Shown piece by piece: positions 1 to 8,799 of a DNA stretch of 37,366 nucleotides. The stretch spans positions 1-37,366 of the forward strand of contig PMML01000113.1 of NCBI GenBank assembly GCA_003162695.1, in the 5' to 3' direction. Every line of letters starts with the position of its first letter. Positions within the stretch are counted from its first letter, which is position 1. A program made the translations under genes and the position numbers. Below the pieces are notes generated by a model. It ran no database searches. It was not told the origin of the DNA and saw only the letters and a list, made by a program, of their open reading frames with translations. This stretch comes from Ignavibacteriota bacterium (GTDB lineage: Bacteria; Bacteroidota; Ignavibacteria; UBA10030).

Positions 1-716
1 GCGGAGGGGTCGGTTTGGACAATATCGATGTAGCTGCCGCACAAGCCAAGGGAATTCTTGTATTGAATACGCCGGGCGCATCTGCAATTTCTGTTGCAGA
101 ACTTGCTCTTGCTCATATGCTTGCGGTTGCACGCTTCCTGAATGTCAGCACAACGGAAATTCGTCAGGGAAAATGGCCGAAAAAGGAATTCAGCAAAGGT
201 TTTGAATTGTACAAAAAAAACCTCGGCATTTTCGGACTCGGGAACATCGGCAAGGAAGTTGCAAGACGCGGTCTGGCGTTCGGCATGCATGTCCTGGCAT
301 ACGATCCTCCGTTTACTCCGATGGACTTCTTCGTAGAAATAACGACAAAAGAAAAGTTGCTGGCAAATTCGGATTTTATTACTCTTCACCTGCCTCTGGA
401 TAAGAAGCAGGGTCCGACGATCGGAAAAAAAGAATTCGACCTTATGAAAAAGGGAGTTGTCCTCATTAACTGCGCGCGCGGAGGCGTCGTTGATGAAGCT
501 GCACTGCTCGATGCTTTGAACAGCGGAAAAGTTGCCGCGGCAGGACTGGACGTGTTTACGAATGAACCTCCTACAGAAGCGCAAAAAGCGCTGATCGAAC
601 ATCCGCGTGTCAGCGTTTCGCCCCACATCGGCGGATCGACCGTCGAAGCGCAGGAACGTGTCGGAGCGGAGATTGCGCTCAAGATTAATAAAGCATTTGA
701 GGAGATGAACGCGTAA
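1..716 (+). CDS. serA: D-3-phosphoglycerate dehydrogenase, C-terminal part (5' end cut by window)
   Basis: This enzyme oxidises 3-phosphoglycerate to 3-phosphohydroxypyruvate with NAD+, the first step of serine synthesis in the cytosol. The frame is open from base 3 and reads GGVGLDNID, the usual motif before the dinucleotide domain. The TTG at 15 in the ORF track is therefore an internal codon and the true start lies outside the window. In the visible 233 residues the NAD-binding GLGNIG is at about 74-79. The catalytic set of D-2-hydroxyacid dehydrogenases is present: Arg155 (NCARGG), Glu184 (FTNEPP) and His204 (SPHIGG). The protein stops shortly after the last helix, so this is the short form without a C-terminal ACT domain, and serine feedback through ACT is not expected. 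A DUF1015 gene follows 14 nt downstream, probably co-transcribed. Another D-2-hydroxyacid dehydrogenase is possible, but serA fits sequence and neighbour best. Confidence 0.88.
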   Translation, partial: GGVGLDNIDVAAAQAKGILVLNTPGASAISVAELALAHMLAVARFLNVSTTEIRQGKWPKKEFSKGFELYKKNLGIFGLGNIGKEVARRGLAFGMHVLAYDPPFTPMDFFVEITTKEKLLANSDFITLHLPLDKKQGPTIGKKEFDLMKKGVVLINCARGGVVDEAALLDALNSGKVAAAGLDVFTNEPPTEAQKALIEHPRVSVSPHIGGSTVEAQERVGAEIALKINKAFEEMNA

Positions 717-730
717 GCGGTATAAGCAGC

Positions 731-1969
731 ATGTCCACAATCCGACCGTTTAAAGCTTTCCGGCCAAAGGCGGAATTTGCCGGTGAAGTCGCTTCTCCCC
801 CGTATGATGTTCTGAATTCCGATGAGGCGCGCAGGCAGGCTGCGGGTCATCCGTATTCTTTTCTTCATGTCGGAAAACCGGAGATCGATCTCGATCCGTC
901 CATTGATCCGCACGATCCTCTCGTGTATGAAAAGGCAAGAGAAAATCTCCGGAAGCTTGTCGATCAAAAAATTCTTGCCGGTGATCCCGCGCCATTCCTC
1001 TATGTCTATGCACAGACGATGGAAGGGCGTACGCAGTACGGACTTGTAGGATGCGCTTCGGTGGAAGAGTACTGGAACGGGATTATAAAAAAACACGAAT
1101 TCACGCGCAAGGATAAAGAAGAAGACCGCTGCCGGCACGTCCGTATAACCGGCGCGCATTCCGGACCAGCCTTTTTGATCTACCCCGATCAACCGGAAAT
1201 CGATGCGATCATTTCCAAAATTGTAAGCGCTCCGCCGGAGAACGATCATACTGCGGCGGATGGAATTCGACATCGATGCTGGATCGTCAGCGATGCGTCC
1301 TCCGCTGAAAAGATTGCCGGCATTTTCCAAAAAATTCCCCGGCTGTATATTGCAGACGGGCATCACCGCACAGCTGCCGCAGGCCGCGTGGGCAGAGAAC
1401 GGGCGGAGGCAAATCCGAACCATACCGGAAAAGAAGAATATAATTTTTTCCTGGCTGTCTATTTCCCTGCGTCGCAGCTCCGCATACTGGACTATAACCG
1501 TGTAGTCAAGGATTTGAACGGCCTGACCGAAATGGAGTTCCTTGAAAAAATAAGCGCGAATTTTTCCCTCCGCGAGTCCTCTGCGGCTGTCCGCCCTGGA
1601 AAGAAAGGGGATATGGGTATGTATCTCGGCGGCCGCTGGTACACGCTGACAACGGATCCGTTGCTTCTCAATGCCGGCGATTCTACCGATCGGCTGGATG
1701 TTTCGATTCTTCAAAAATATCTGCTCGATCCGATTCTGGGCATACACGATCCGCGCGTGGACAAGCGGATTGACTTTGTCGGCGGCATAAGAGGTCTTGG
1801 GGAATTGGAAAAACGCGTCGATTCGGGCGAAATGAAAATAGCTTTCAGCATGTACCCCACGTCGGTACAGGAACTTTTTGCCATAGCGGATGAAGACAAG
1901 GTCATGCCTCCGAAATCGACATGGTTCGAACCGAAACTGCGCGACGGCTTATTCGTGCATTTCCTATAA
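731..1969 (+). CDS. DUF1015 family protein (candidate serine-metabolism enzyme)
   Basis: The 412-residue product matches DUF1015 in length and landmarks: an N-terminal ASPPYDVL segment near residues 22-29 and the motif YIADGHHRTAAAGR near the middle. The family has no function I can assign with certainty. The DGHHR motif resembles the active-site motif of ParB/sulfiredoxin-fold enzymes, a fold that includes free-serine kinases such as archaeal SerK and SbnI; that link is my inference. The gene starts 14 nt after serA, which supports a role near serine or phosphoserine. No signal peptide or membrane segment is visible, so it should be cytosolic. There is no clear Shine-Dalgarno before the ATG, which suggests coupling to serA translation. 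The 453-codon ORF on the opposite strand is a shadow. Confidence 0.88.
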   Translation: MSTIRPFKAFRPKAEFAGEVASPPYDVLNSDEARRQAAGHPYSFLHVGKPEIDLDPSIDPHDPLVYEKARENLRKLVDQKILAGDPAPFLYVYAQTMEGRTQYGLVGCASVEEYWNGIIKKHEFTRKDKEEDRCRHVRITGAHSGPAFLIYPDQPEIDAIISKIVSAPPENDHTAADGIRHRCWIVSDASSAEKIAGIFQKIPRLYIADGHHRTAAAGRVGRERAEANPNHTGKEEYNFFLAVYFPASQLRILDYNRVVKDLNGLTEMEFLEKISANFSLRESSAAVRPGKKGDMGMYLGGRWYTLTTDPLLLNAGDSTDRLDVSILQKYLLDPILGIHDPRVDKRIDFVGGIRGLGELEKRVDSGEMKIAFSMYPTSVQELFAIADEDKVMPPKSTWFEPKLRDGLFVHFL

Positions 1970-2027
1970 AAGGATTTTTTCTGCCGTACCGGTATCGATG
2001 TAAACCGGATCGGATGCGGAGTGTGTA

Positions 2028-2279
2028 ATGACGATATCTGTGAGCAAGAAAGCAAAGGGTACGGTTGTTATTGTTGCCGAGCGCTGCAAGGGCTGCGGTT
2101 TCTGCGTGGAGTTCTGTCCTCCGAAATGTCTGGAGTTTACGGATCAATACAACGCAAAGGGGTACCATCCTCCGGTCCTCGCGAGAATCGATGATTGCAC
2201 CGGATGCGACATGTGCGGGATTATTTGTCCCGATTTTGCTATCTATGGATTTCTTAAAAAGAATATCAAGGAAGTATAA
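2028..2279 (+). CDS. korD: 2-oxoacid:ferredoxin oxidoreductase, delta (ferredoxin-like) subunit
   Basis: This is an 83-residue protein with two 4Fe-4S cluster motifs, CKGCGFCVEFCPPKC near residues 23-37 and CTGCDMCGIICP near 57-68, separated as in bacterial-type ferredoxins. It is the electron-transfer delta subunit of a four-subunit 2-oxoacid:ferredoxin oxidoreductase and relays electrons from the thiamine-diphosphate centre to ferredoxin. GGAG lies 6 nt before the ATG, which fixes the start. It leads the korDABC cluster, and korA begins 2 nt after its stop. A delta subunit of a branched-chain or pyruvate enzyme would look similar. The assignment to 2-oxoglutarate rests on the type of alpha and beta subunits. 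Confidence 0.88.
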   Translation: MTISVSKKAKGTVVIVAERCKGCGFCVEFCPPKCLEFTDQYNAKGYHPPVLARIDDCTGCDMCGIICPDFAIYGFLKKNIKEV

Positions 2280-2281
2280 GT

Positions 2282-3445
2282 ATGCATGCAGATCCGATTG
2301 GAGTGTTGACGGGACCGCATTTTATCGACGGTGATCATGCGTGCAGTGAAGGTGCGATTTCCGCGGGGTGCCGTTTTGTTGCAGGCTATCCGATCACGCC
2401 GTCGACCGAAATAGTCGAACGCATCGCCGATAGGTTCCCGCTCGTCGGCGGAATATTTATTCAGATGGAAGATGAACTTGCTTCCTCCATCGCCATTCAG
2501 GGAGCGGCATGGGGCGGAAAAAAAGCGATGACCGTAACTTCAGGTCCCGGCTTTTCTCTCATGATGGAACATATCGGTTATGCTGCAATGACGGAGACGC
2601 CGTGCGTTTTTGTGGACGTGCAGCGCGCAGGTCCGTCGACCGGATTACCGACGATGCCCGCACAGGGCGATATGATGCAGGCTCGCTGGGGTTCTCACGG
2701 CGATTACGGAATTATCGCACTCAGCCCGAACTCTCCGCAGGAATGTTACGACCTGACTATTAAAGCGTTCAACCTCTCCGAGAAATACCGTGTTCCTGTT
2801 CTGCTGATGATGGATGAATGTGTCGGTCATATGATCGAACGCGTTGTCATTCCGAAGGCGGAAGACATCGAAATCTTCGAACGCCGTTCTTTTAGCGGAG
2901 CCCGGGAAGATTTTCTTCTGTATCAGGCCGATGCTGATCTTGTGCCTCCCATGGCCAAAGCCGGGGAAGGCTACCATATCCATGTCACCGGTTTGACGCA
3001 CGACGAGCGGGGCTATCCGAATATGTCGCTCGCGGCGCAGGGAAGACTGATAAACCGCCTGACGGATAAAATTCGATTGAACGCCGATGCAATTGCGGAT
3101 TATCGTGAAGATGGAGTTGAACAGGCGGATGCGGTTGTCGTGACGTACGGCATCACTTCGCGAACCGTTCTGCCGGCTGTCGAACAGGCGCGAAAAGAAG
3201 GAAAGAAGATCGGACATCTGCGGATGATTACCACATGGCCTTTTCCGGAAAAACGGATCCGTGAACTGGCATCGAAAGTAAAGTCGTTTGTCGTTCCGGA
3301 GATCAACCTTGGACAGATGGTCCTGGAAGTCGAACGTGCGGCAGGCCGCAGCAAAGCCCGTGTTCTTTCTGTCCCGCATGCCGGAGGTTCGGTCCACGAC
3401 CCGAAAGAAATTTATGCTGCAATTATGGAAAGTTTGAAAGGATAA
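2282..3445 (+). CDS. korA: 2-oxoglutarate:ferredoxin oxidoreductase, alpha subunit
   Basis: This 387-residue subunit carries the pyrimidine-binding half of the thiamine-diphosphate site. GYPITPSTEI near residues 35-44 and a conserved acidic stretch (MEDELAS near 62) are hallmarks of this family. A C-terminal transketolase-like domain starts at about residue 270 (VVVTYGITSRT). The enzyme interconverts 2-oxoglutarate plus CoA with succinyl-CoA, CO2 and reduced ferredoxin, oxidatively or reductively. No gamma domain is fused at the N-terminus; that part is a separate gene (korC) in this cluster. The ribosome site AAGGAAG overlaps the end of korD. The family also contains 2-oxoisovalerate enzymes, so the exact oxoacid is probable, not proven. 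Confidence 0.87.
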   Translation: MHADPIGVLTGPHFIDGDHACSEGAISAGCRFVAGYPITPSTEIVERIADRFPLVGGIFIQMEDELASSIAIQGAAWGGKKAMTVTSGPGFSLMMEHIGYAAMTETPCVFVDVQRAGPSTGLPTMPAQGDMMQARWGSHGDYGIIALSPNSPQECYDLTIKAFNLSEKYRVPVLLMMDECVGHMIERVVIPKAEDIEIFERRSFSGAREDFLLYQADADLVPPMAKAGEGYHIHVTGLTHDERGYPNMSLAAQGRLINRLTDKIRLNADAIADYREDGVEQADAVVVTYGITSRTVLPAVEQARKEGKKIGHLRMITTWPFPEKRIRELASKVKSFVVPEINLGQMVLEVERAAGRSKARVLSVPHAGGSVHDPKEIYAAIMESLKG

Positions 3446-3450
3446 CGCCG

Positions 3451-4356
3451 ATGGGCGAGGTACAATTATTCGACGATCGTGCTGTTCCGGCGAATCCGGC
3501 TGAAGATTTGCTGCGCATCGACCGCATTCCCCATATCTGGTGTCCGGGCTGCGGAATCGGAACGACGGTTAATTGTTTTGTCCGTGCACTGGAGACGAGC
3601 ACGCTGGATTTACAAAAAACCGCAATTGTGTCCGGTATCGGATGCACAGGACGGGTAGCCGGATATATCAATCTCGATTCGTTCCATACAACGCACGGCC
3701 GCGCGATCCCTTTTGCGACCGGGTTGAAGCTGGCAAATCCGGAATTGAAAGTGATTGTCTACAGCGGCGACGGAGATCTTACAGCGATCGGCGGAAATCA
3801 TTTTATTCATGCCGCCCGGCGTAATGCCGATATGACGGTCATATTGGTGAATAATATGATTTATGGAATGACCGGCGGACAGGCAGCTCCGACGACTCCC
3901 CTGACGGCAACCGCATCGACCATGCCGTACGGCAACTATGAAGAACCGTTCAATCTGCCTTTTCTCGCGGATTCGTGCGGTGCGGTCTACGTGGCGCGCT
4001 GGACTGCTTTTCATGTCCGCCATCTGACTAAAGCCATTAAAGAAGCTGTTCAGAAAAAAGGCTTTTCATTTATCGAGATTCTTGCTCCATGCCCGACGCT
4101 CTACAGCCGCCGCAATAAGCTCGGCGATGGAATGGAACAGATGCAGTTTTACCGCGACAACAGCGAAATTAAACACGGCGCCGATACGAAATCTGTCGGA
4201 CTTGATTTCCAGGGCCGGATCATCGTCGGCAAATTTGTCGATAGAGAGCGTAAACCGTTTCAGGAAGCGATGTTTGACCATCTTAATAAACATTTCGGCA
4301 ATCTTTATGTGCCATCCGAAGAATTGAGAAGTTACAATGCCAAAAACAGAAATTAA
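3451..4356 (+). CDS. korB: 2-oxoglutarate:ferredoxin oxidoreductase, beta subunit
   Basis: This 301-residue subunit binds the diphosphate of thiamine diphosphate. The motif begins GDGD near residue 110 and continues to VNNMIYGMTGGQ about 30 residues later. The N-terminal WCPGCGIGT near residues 30-38 supplies cysteines of the proximal iron-sulfur cluster. SGIGCTGR is also typical. AAAGGA sits 7-8 nt before the ATG, and korA ends 5 nt upstream. The last 20 nt overlap the start of korC in a different frame, pointing to translational coupling and fixed stoichiometry. Length and motifs fit the 2-oxoglutarate/2-oxoisovalerate beta group. Confidence 0.88.
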   Translation: MGEVQLFDDRAVPANPAEDLLRIDRIPHIWCPGCGIGTTVNCFVRALETSTLDLQKTAIVSGIGCTGRVAGYINLDSFHTTHGRAIPFATGLKLANPELKVIVYSGDGDLTAIGGNHFIHAARRNADMTVILVNNMIYGMTGGQAAPTTPLTATASTMPYGNYEEPFNLPFLADSCGAVYVARWTAFHVRHLTKAIKEAVQKKGFSFIEILAPCPTLYSRRNKLGDGMEQMQFYRDNSEIKHGADTKSVGLDFQGRIIVGKFVDRERKPFQEAMFDHLNKHFGNLYVPSEELRSYNAKNRN

Positions 4357-4882
4357 GATCGGCGGTTTCGGCGGCCAGGGAGTAATTCTCAGCGGATATA
4401 TTCTCGGCCGGGCGGCTTCAATTTTCGATACGAAGTATGCGACCATGATCCAGGCATTTGGCCCCGAAGCGCGGGGGAGTTCCTGCAGCGCGCAGCTTAT
4501 CGTTTCCGATGAGGCGATTACGTATCCGTATATAACCGCGCCGAATCTTATGATTATCATGTCCCAGGAGGCATATACAAAATATTCTCCCGAACTTGCG
4601 CAAGGGGGAACCCTGATTACGGAAGAAGAATTGGTTGTGACGCACAATCTTCGCAAGGATATCATTCATTATTCCATTCCGGCAACACGATTTGCCGAAG
4701 AACTCGGCAAGCGAATCGTCGTCAATATTATTATAATCGGTTTTACGGCCGCACTTTCCGGAGTTGTGAACGCAGATGCAGCCCGCGAGGCGGTTAAAGC
4801 ATCGGTCCCGCAAGGGACGGAAGATCTTAATTTAAAAGCTTTTCAAAAAGGATACGATTATGGATTGAGTCTCCGGTCATAG
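4337..4882 (+). CDS. korC: 2-oxoglutarate:ferredoxin oxidoreductase, gamma subunit
   Basis: This 181-residue gamma subunit has the N-terminal glycine-rich motif GGFGGQGV (residues 8-15) that marks the CoA-binding gamma domain of 2-oxoacid:ferredoxin oxidoreductases. It is followed by GPEARGSSCSAQLIVSDE, also typical. It completes the delta-alpha-beta-gamma set. The ATG lies inside the end of korB (20-nt overlap), so it is probably translated by coupling. No further kor gene follows; after 75 nt comes an unrelated acetyltransferase. With a separate gamma subunit the enzyme resembles the four-subunit archaeal-type architecture more than the two-subunit bacterial KorAB in which gamma is fused to alpha. 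Confidence 0.87.
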   Translation: MPKTEIKIGGFGGQGVILSGYILGRAASIFDTKYATMIQAFGPEARGSSCSAQLIVSDEAITYPYITAPNLMIIMSQEAYTKYSPELAQGGTLITEEELVVTHNLRKDIIHYSIPATRFAEELGKRIVVNIIIIGFTAALSGVVNADAAREAVKASVPQGTEDLNLKAFQKGYDYGLSLRS

Positions 4883-4957
4883 GAGCATGTTGAAATTACC
4901 CGGATGCTCGCTTTTAATCTTATGTGAGCGCAATGCTGCAATAAAAGAAAAATCGCT

Positions 4958-5770
4958 ATGATGAAAATTAGAGAAATCCAGACTGTCGAAATACCTCATC
5001 TGAAAAAGATTCCGCCGGAAGAATGGAATATAGACCTTCCACAGCTTATTGCATTTCATTTTGGCTACCAGTATTACTATCCGGTTATAGCAGAGATCGA
5101 CGGAGGCATTGCGGGTTTCGGCAATGCATTGGTCAATGGAAAGATAGGATGGCTGGGGAATATTTCCGTTCTTCCGGAATTCAGAAAGCAAGGCATAGGG
5201 TATGCGCTGACTATGCATCTGGTGGAGTACTGCAAAAGCAAAGGATGTACCACCCAGATTCTTTCATCCAGCGAGATGGGGGTTTCGATGTATAAGCGAA
5301 TAGGATTTCAGCCGGAGACAAACTATCTTTTTTTCAAAGGCGAACCTAAGACATGGTACACCATCCATGCGAATATCAGGAGGATAGTCCAGGATGATAT
5401 ACCTTACCTTGCGGGACTTGATTTGGAGATTTCAGGAGAAGAGCGGTTTCCGTTCATTGAGAGATTCTTTTCGACCGGCTGGGTCTTTACTGCAGATTTC
5501 TCGCCCGAAATACGCGGACTGTATTTGCCCGACATGGGGAACGGTTTGATCTTCGCAAGGGATGAAAAAGCCGGCATCGAGTTGATGAGATTTCGGTGGA
5601 GCAAGGGGAAGAAAAACGCAGTTATTCCATCGGACAACAAAGCAGCGCAGATTGTTTTGCAGAGCGAAGGATTTCTTCAATACCGAGAAGCACCGCGTAT
5701 GGTACTTGGAGAGGAAGTGTACTGGAAGCCCCAATCGGTTTTCAATAGAGGAACCGGATATTGCGGATAA
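4958..5770 (+). CDS. GNAT-family N-acetyltransferase, two-domain
   Basis: The 270-residue product has an N-terminal GNAT domain (about 1-135). ISVLPEFRKQGIGYAL carries the acetyl-CoA pyrophosphate-binding pattern (RKQGIG), and a later MYKRIGFQPE is the usual end of the GNAT core. Residues 136-265 look like a second, degenerate acetyltransferase-type domain, an arrangement seen in small-molecule acetyltransferases of unknown substrate. It would act in the cytosol. It follows korC by 75 nt on the same strand and could be the last gene of that transcript. The stop codon lies at the foot of the terminator hairpin that serves the opposite-strand gene. I cannot name the substrate. Confidence 0.8.
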   Translation: MMKIREIQTVEIPHLKKIPPEEWNIDLPQLIAFHFGYQYYYPVIAEIDGGIAGFGNALVNGKIGWLGNISVLPEFRKQGIGYALTMHLVEYCKSKGCTTQILSSSEMGVSMYKRIGFQPETNYLFFKGEPKTWYTIHANIRRIVQDDIPYLAGLDLEISGEERFPFIERFFSTGWVFTADFSPEIRGLYLPDMGNGLIFARDEKAGIELMRFRWSKGKKNAVIPSDNKAAQIVLQSEGFLQYREAPRMVLGEEVYWKPQSVFNRGTGYCG

Positions 5771-5798
5771 AAAAAGGGTACCGGCTTGCGGTACCCTT
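5769..5798 (-). terminator. Intrinsic terminator of the T9SS-sorted gene
   Basis: A perfect 10-bp stem (AAGGGTACCG with CGGTACCCTT) encloses a 5-nt loop. Read on the minus strand it is followed by seven T residues, so it terminates the minus-strand gene ending at 5852. On the plus strand no T-tract follows, so termination of the acetyltransferase transcript here would be weaker. The end of the plus-strand stop codon overlaps the T-tract. Confidence 0.85.
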
Positions 5799-5851
5799 AG
5801 GAATATCAATACTCTGCTCCTCTGTTCCGGGAAGCAGTTCTTACCTTGAGG

Positions 5852-8347
5852 CTATTTCAATAATAATAATTTTTTCACTGCCGTGTAGGATACTGTCTGT
5901 CCCGAAGAGACGGCATTTGCCGCAAGGCGATAGAAATAAACTCCGCTGGCGTATTTGCCGGCATTGAAAGTGATTGAATGGCTTCCGGCCGTCTGTGTTT
6001 CATCAATAAGAGTCGTAAGCTCACGGCCGAGTATGTCGTAGACCTTGAGCGTTACATGGCTCGCTGCCGGTATCTGGAAGCTGATGATGGTACTTGGATT
6101 GAAAGGATTCGGATAATTTTGGTTCAGTGCAAATGTCGCCGGCAGCGAAGCTCCGGAGGATTTAGCGATTCCTGTTGCCGTGTACGAAGCTGTCAGTCCC
6201 GCAATAGAAGAATGATAATTACCTTCGATAGAAGAGAAGTCTCCGCCTACGTACACGTTTGATCCGGAAGGTGTGACAGCATAGACATAGCTGTCCGGGT
6301 TCGGATTCCAGGGCGTGAGATTACCCGTAGTTACATCAAGAGCGCCTAAATAATTGCATGCAGCATTCCCGATGGCGGTAAAATTTCCTGCGGCATACAC
6401 CGTCGATCCGGATACGGCGAGTGCATAGACATATGTATCGGCCGCCGGATTCCAGTTTGTGGCTTTGCCCGTGCTTGCGTCGACAGCGGCAATAAAATTT
6501 CTTGTGACCGACGTCGTCGTGTCGCCGAAGTGCGTGAAATATCCTCCCGCATACAAAATTCCGTTTCCAACCGCCAGTGCGCGGACAGAACCGTTAGCGC
6601 TCGTATCCCATGGAAGTGCTGTGCCTGTGGGAATGTCGAGTGCGGCAATATATCTGCGAATGGCGGAACTGCCCATCAATGTAAAATTTCCGCCGGCATA
6701 CAGAGTCGATCCGGATGTAGCAAGAGCATATACGTAGTTATTGGGAGACGGATTCCAGCTTGTTGCCATTCCTGTTGCCGTGTCCAATTCTGCAATATAT
6801 TTTCTCCCCGCGCCGCCGATGCTGTCAAAGTACCCACCGGCGTACACCTTAGAATTGTAGGTTAGTAGCGCTTGAACGGCGCCGGTTGCTCTCGGATTCC
6901 ATGGCGTGGCTCTTCCCGATGATGTATCCAGTGCTGCGATAAAGCTGCGGGCTGAATTTCCGATGTTTGTAAAATATCCGCCTGTGTATATTGTCGATCC
7001 GCTGATGGATATTTTATAGACGGGGCCGTCTGCATTCGGGTTCCATGATGCTGCTTTTCCGGTGGGAAGATAGAGTGCGGCAATATTATTTCGTACCGAA
7101 TCGCCTGCGCTGGAGAGAGAACCGCCTGCATAGATGGTTGAACCCTGGGCAGCAAGCGAGAAAACGTAATTGTTGCTGCGTGGATTCCAGTTCTTTACAA
7201 AACCGGCCAGCGTATCGATTGCGGCAAGTGCATTCCTTGCTGCACCGCCGATATTTGTGAAGTACCCCGCAGCATAGATTGTCGAACCGGAAAGTATGAG
7301 CGCAGCGACACTATTGTCGGCATTCGGATTCCATGGTTTGAGATATTCCGACGCCGTATCGAGAGCCGACGTATCAAGAGCGGCAAGATAATTACGCGTT
7401 ATCGGAAATCCCAGTGTATCGCTTCCTATCGATGTAAAGCTCCCGCCGATATAGAGCGTCGGTCCGGAGAAGAGCAATGTGTTTACGCTGCCATTCGGCT
7501 CGGGATCCCATGATGTAGGTATTGCTGTGCCGGTATCAAGAGCGGCAAGATAATTTCTTGTATAGGACGAATCGAGTGTGGAAAACGAACCTCCGGCATA
7601 AAGTTTTGATCCGGAGACTGCAAGTGAATAGACGTAACCGCTTGCTCTTGGATTCCATGCTTTGACGGCACCTGTTGCGCTGTCCAGAGCTGCGAGGTAT
7701 GTTCGAGCCGAGTCGCCTGTCATCGTTACAATCGAATCGCCGATCTGTGTAAAGAATCCTCCAATATAGACTGCCGTTCTGGAAACCGCAATTGCATCGA
7801 CTTGATCGTTTGCATCCGGATTCCATTGTGTTGCTTGACCGGTCGACGTGTTCAGCGCCGCAATATTGTTCCGTGCGGAACCGCCGATGTTTGCAAAACG
7901 TCCTCCGACATACAATGTTGAACCGGAAAGGGCAAGCGTGCGAATCGTTGCGTACGTGTCAGGATTTGGATTCCAGGCGGCATCGACTGTGTTATCGTTC
8001 TTGATATGCGCGATGCTGTTTCGTGATATCGTACCTACGGTCGTAAAGTTTCCTCCAATATACCATCCGCCGGATCCGTCCGGTATAACGCAATACACAA
8101 TGCCGTTGACTTTTGGAAAACCGGGAACGATAGTTCCTGAATCAATGTCCAGAACGACGCCGTGCCCCGTGTACGGCCCGACTGCGGAAAAAATACCTCC
8201 GATATAGAGAGTCGATCCATCACTGCTCGGAGTTACGGTGTAAACCGTGCCATTGGTGATCCACATATTGTCGTTGACGACGGTTTGCGCCTTTAATGGA
8301 TTTATAAAAAGCATCGCGAGTACAGCGTAAAAAAAAGAATACTTCAT
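5852..8347 (-). CDS. Secreted 14-repeat (double beta-propeller-like) protein with T9SS type A sorting domain
   Basis: The product is exported and carries an N-terminal signal peptide (MKYSFF, hydrophobic core, cleavage probably after KAQ). About 700 residues of repeats follow, each 48-60 long, of the form VYALAVSGSTLYAGG, then F..IG, RNYIAALD, TG and WNP. I count 14 units, which would fit two seven-bladed propellers. The last 85 residues are a type IX secretion sorting domain: NQNYPNPFNPST, LKVYDILGRE, SGVYFYRL. The ORF-track start at 8365 lacks a ribosome site. The ATG at 8347 has GGAG about 6 nt upstream and begins directly with the signal peptide, so I use it (831 residues). Function is unknown; adhesion or cell-surface binding is a guess. 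A terminator follows at 5769-5798. Confidence 0.9.
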   Translation of the reverse strand: MKYSFFYAVLAMLFINPLKAQTVVNDNMWITNGTVYTVTPSSDGSTLYIGGIFSAVGPYTGHGVVLDIDSGTIVPGFPKVNGIVYCVIPDGSGGWYIGGNFTTVGTISRNSIAHIKNDNTVDAAWNPNPDTYATIRTLALSGSTLYVGGRFANIGGSARNNIAALNTSTGQATQWNPDANDQVDAIAVSRTAVYIGGFFTQIGDSIVTMTGDSARTYLAALDSATGAVKAWNPRASGYVYSLAVSGSKLYAGGSFSTLDSSYTRNYLAALDTGTAIPTSWDPEPNGSVNTLLFSGPTLYIGGSFTSIGSDTLGFPITRNYLAALDTSALDTASEYLKPWNPNADNSVAALILSGSTIYAAGYFTNIGGAARNALAAIDTLAGFVKNWNPRSNNYVFSLAAQGSTIYAGGSLSSAGDSVRNNIAALYLPTGKAASWNPNADGPVYKISISGSTIYTGGYFTNIGNSARSFIAALDTSSGRATPWNPRATGAVQALLTYNSKVYAGGYFDSIGGAGRKYIAELDTATGMATSWNPSPNNYVYALATSGSTLYAGGNFTLMGSSAIRRYIAALDIPTGTALPWDTSANGSVRALAVGNGILYAGGYFTHFGDTTTSVTRNFIAAVDASTGKATNWNPAADTYVYALAVSGSTVYAAGNFTAIGNAACNYLGALDVTTGNLTPWNPNPDSYVYAVTPSGSNVYVGGDFSSIEGNYHSSIAGLTASYTATGIAKSSGASLPATFALNQNYPNPFNPSTIISFQIPAASHVTLKVYDILGRELTTLIDETQTAGSHSITFNAGKYASGVYFYRLAANAVSSGQTVSYTAVKKLLLLK

Positions 8348-8365
8348 TTCTGTTCTCCACAGCAT

Positions 8366-8799
8366 TAAAATTCAATGCATAGATCTAAAAAACGGATTAT
8401 ATTCATTCTGTTCTTGTATGTCCATTGCAGCCGGCCGATATTGAAGCTCCGATAATTCTCCCATATTCCATGAATATTCCTGCAATCAATTCGATTTCTC
8501 ATGGAGATATTTCCGGATAGTCTCTCTTGCTTTTCCTGCATATAGAAGGACATTATGCGGGACGGAATCGAATGCACAGACCGTCAGCTCTTTATGGACA
8601 ATGAACAGCGATGATTCCACTTGTTCAAAACTCAATAATATAAAGAATCTTAAGTAAATATCGCGAAAAGTGACCCCAATCGCAATGAAAATTAAAAATG
8701 AGAATTATCCATTTTCCTGCTTTCATAGACGTAGGGAAAGACGTTCACGTTCCAGCCAAGAAGTGCAAGGAGCATTTTATGTGTTTCTTTTATGTGTTT
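8366..8799. other. Intergenic region without a supportable gene
   Basis: These roughly 430 bp lie upstream of the T9SS gene and downstream of metA. The 70-codon minus-strand ORF at 8365-8577 and the plus-strand ORF starting at 8698, which mostly runs antisense to metA, have no convincing start site or recognisable protein. The promoter of the T9SS gene should be here, but I could not pick a convincing one. No tRNA or strong hairpin was seen. Confidence 0.5.

Noticed and set aside
386-1747. 453-codon minus-strand ORF
   Set aside because: It is antisense to serA and the DUF1015 gene, both of which have clear family motifs. The minus frame shows no recognisable domain.
1970-2027. Possible terminator between DUF1015 gene and korD
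   Set aside because: There is a T-tract (GGATTTTTTC) but no stem before it; the two genes may be co-transcribed.
8660-8710. Sequence AAAAGTGACCCC followed by AAAATTAAAAATGAGAAT, reminiscent of insertion-sequence ends
   Set aside because: No transposase, inverted-repeat partner or target duplication was found nearby.
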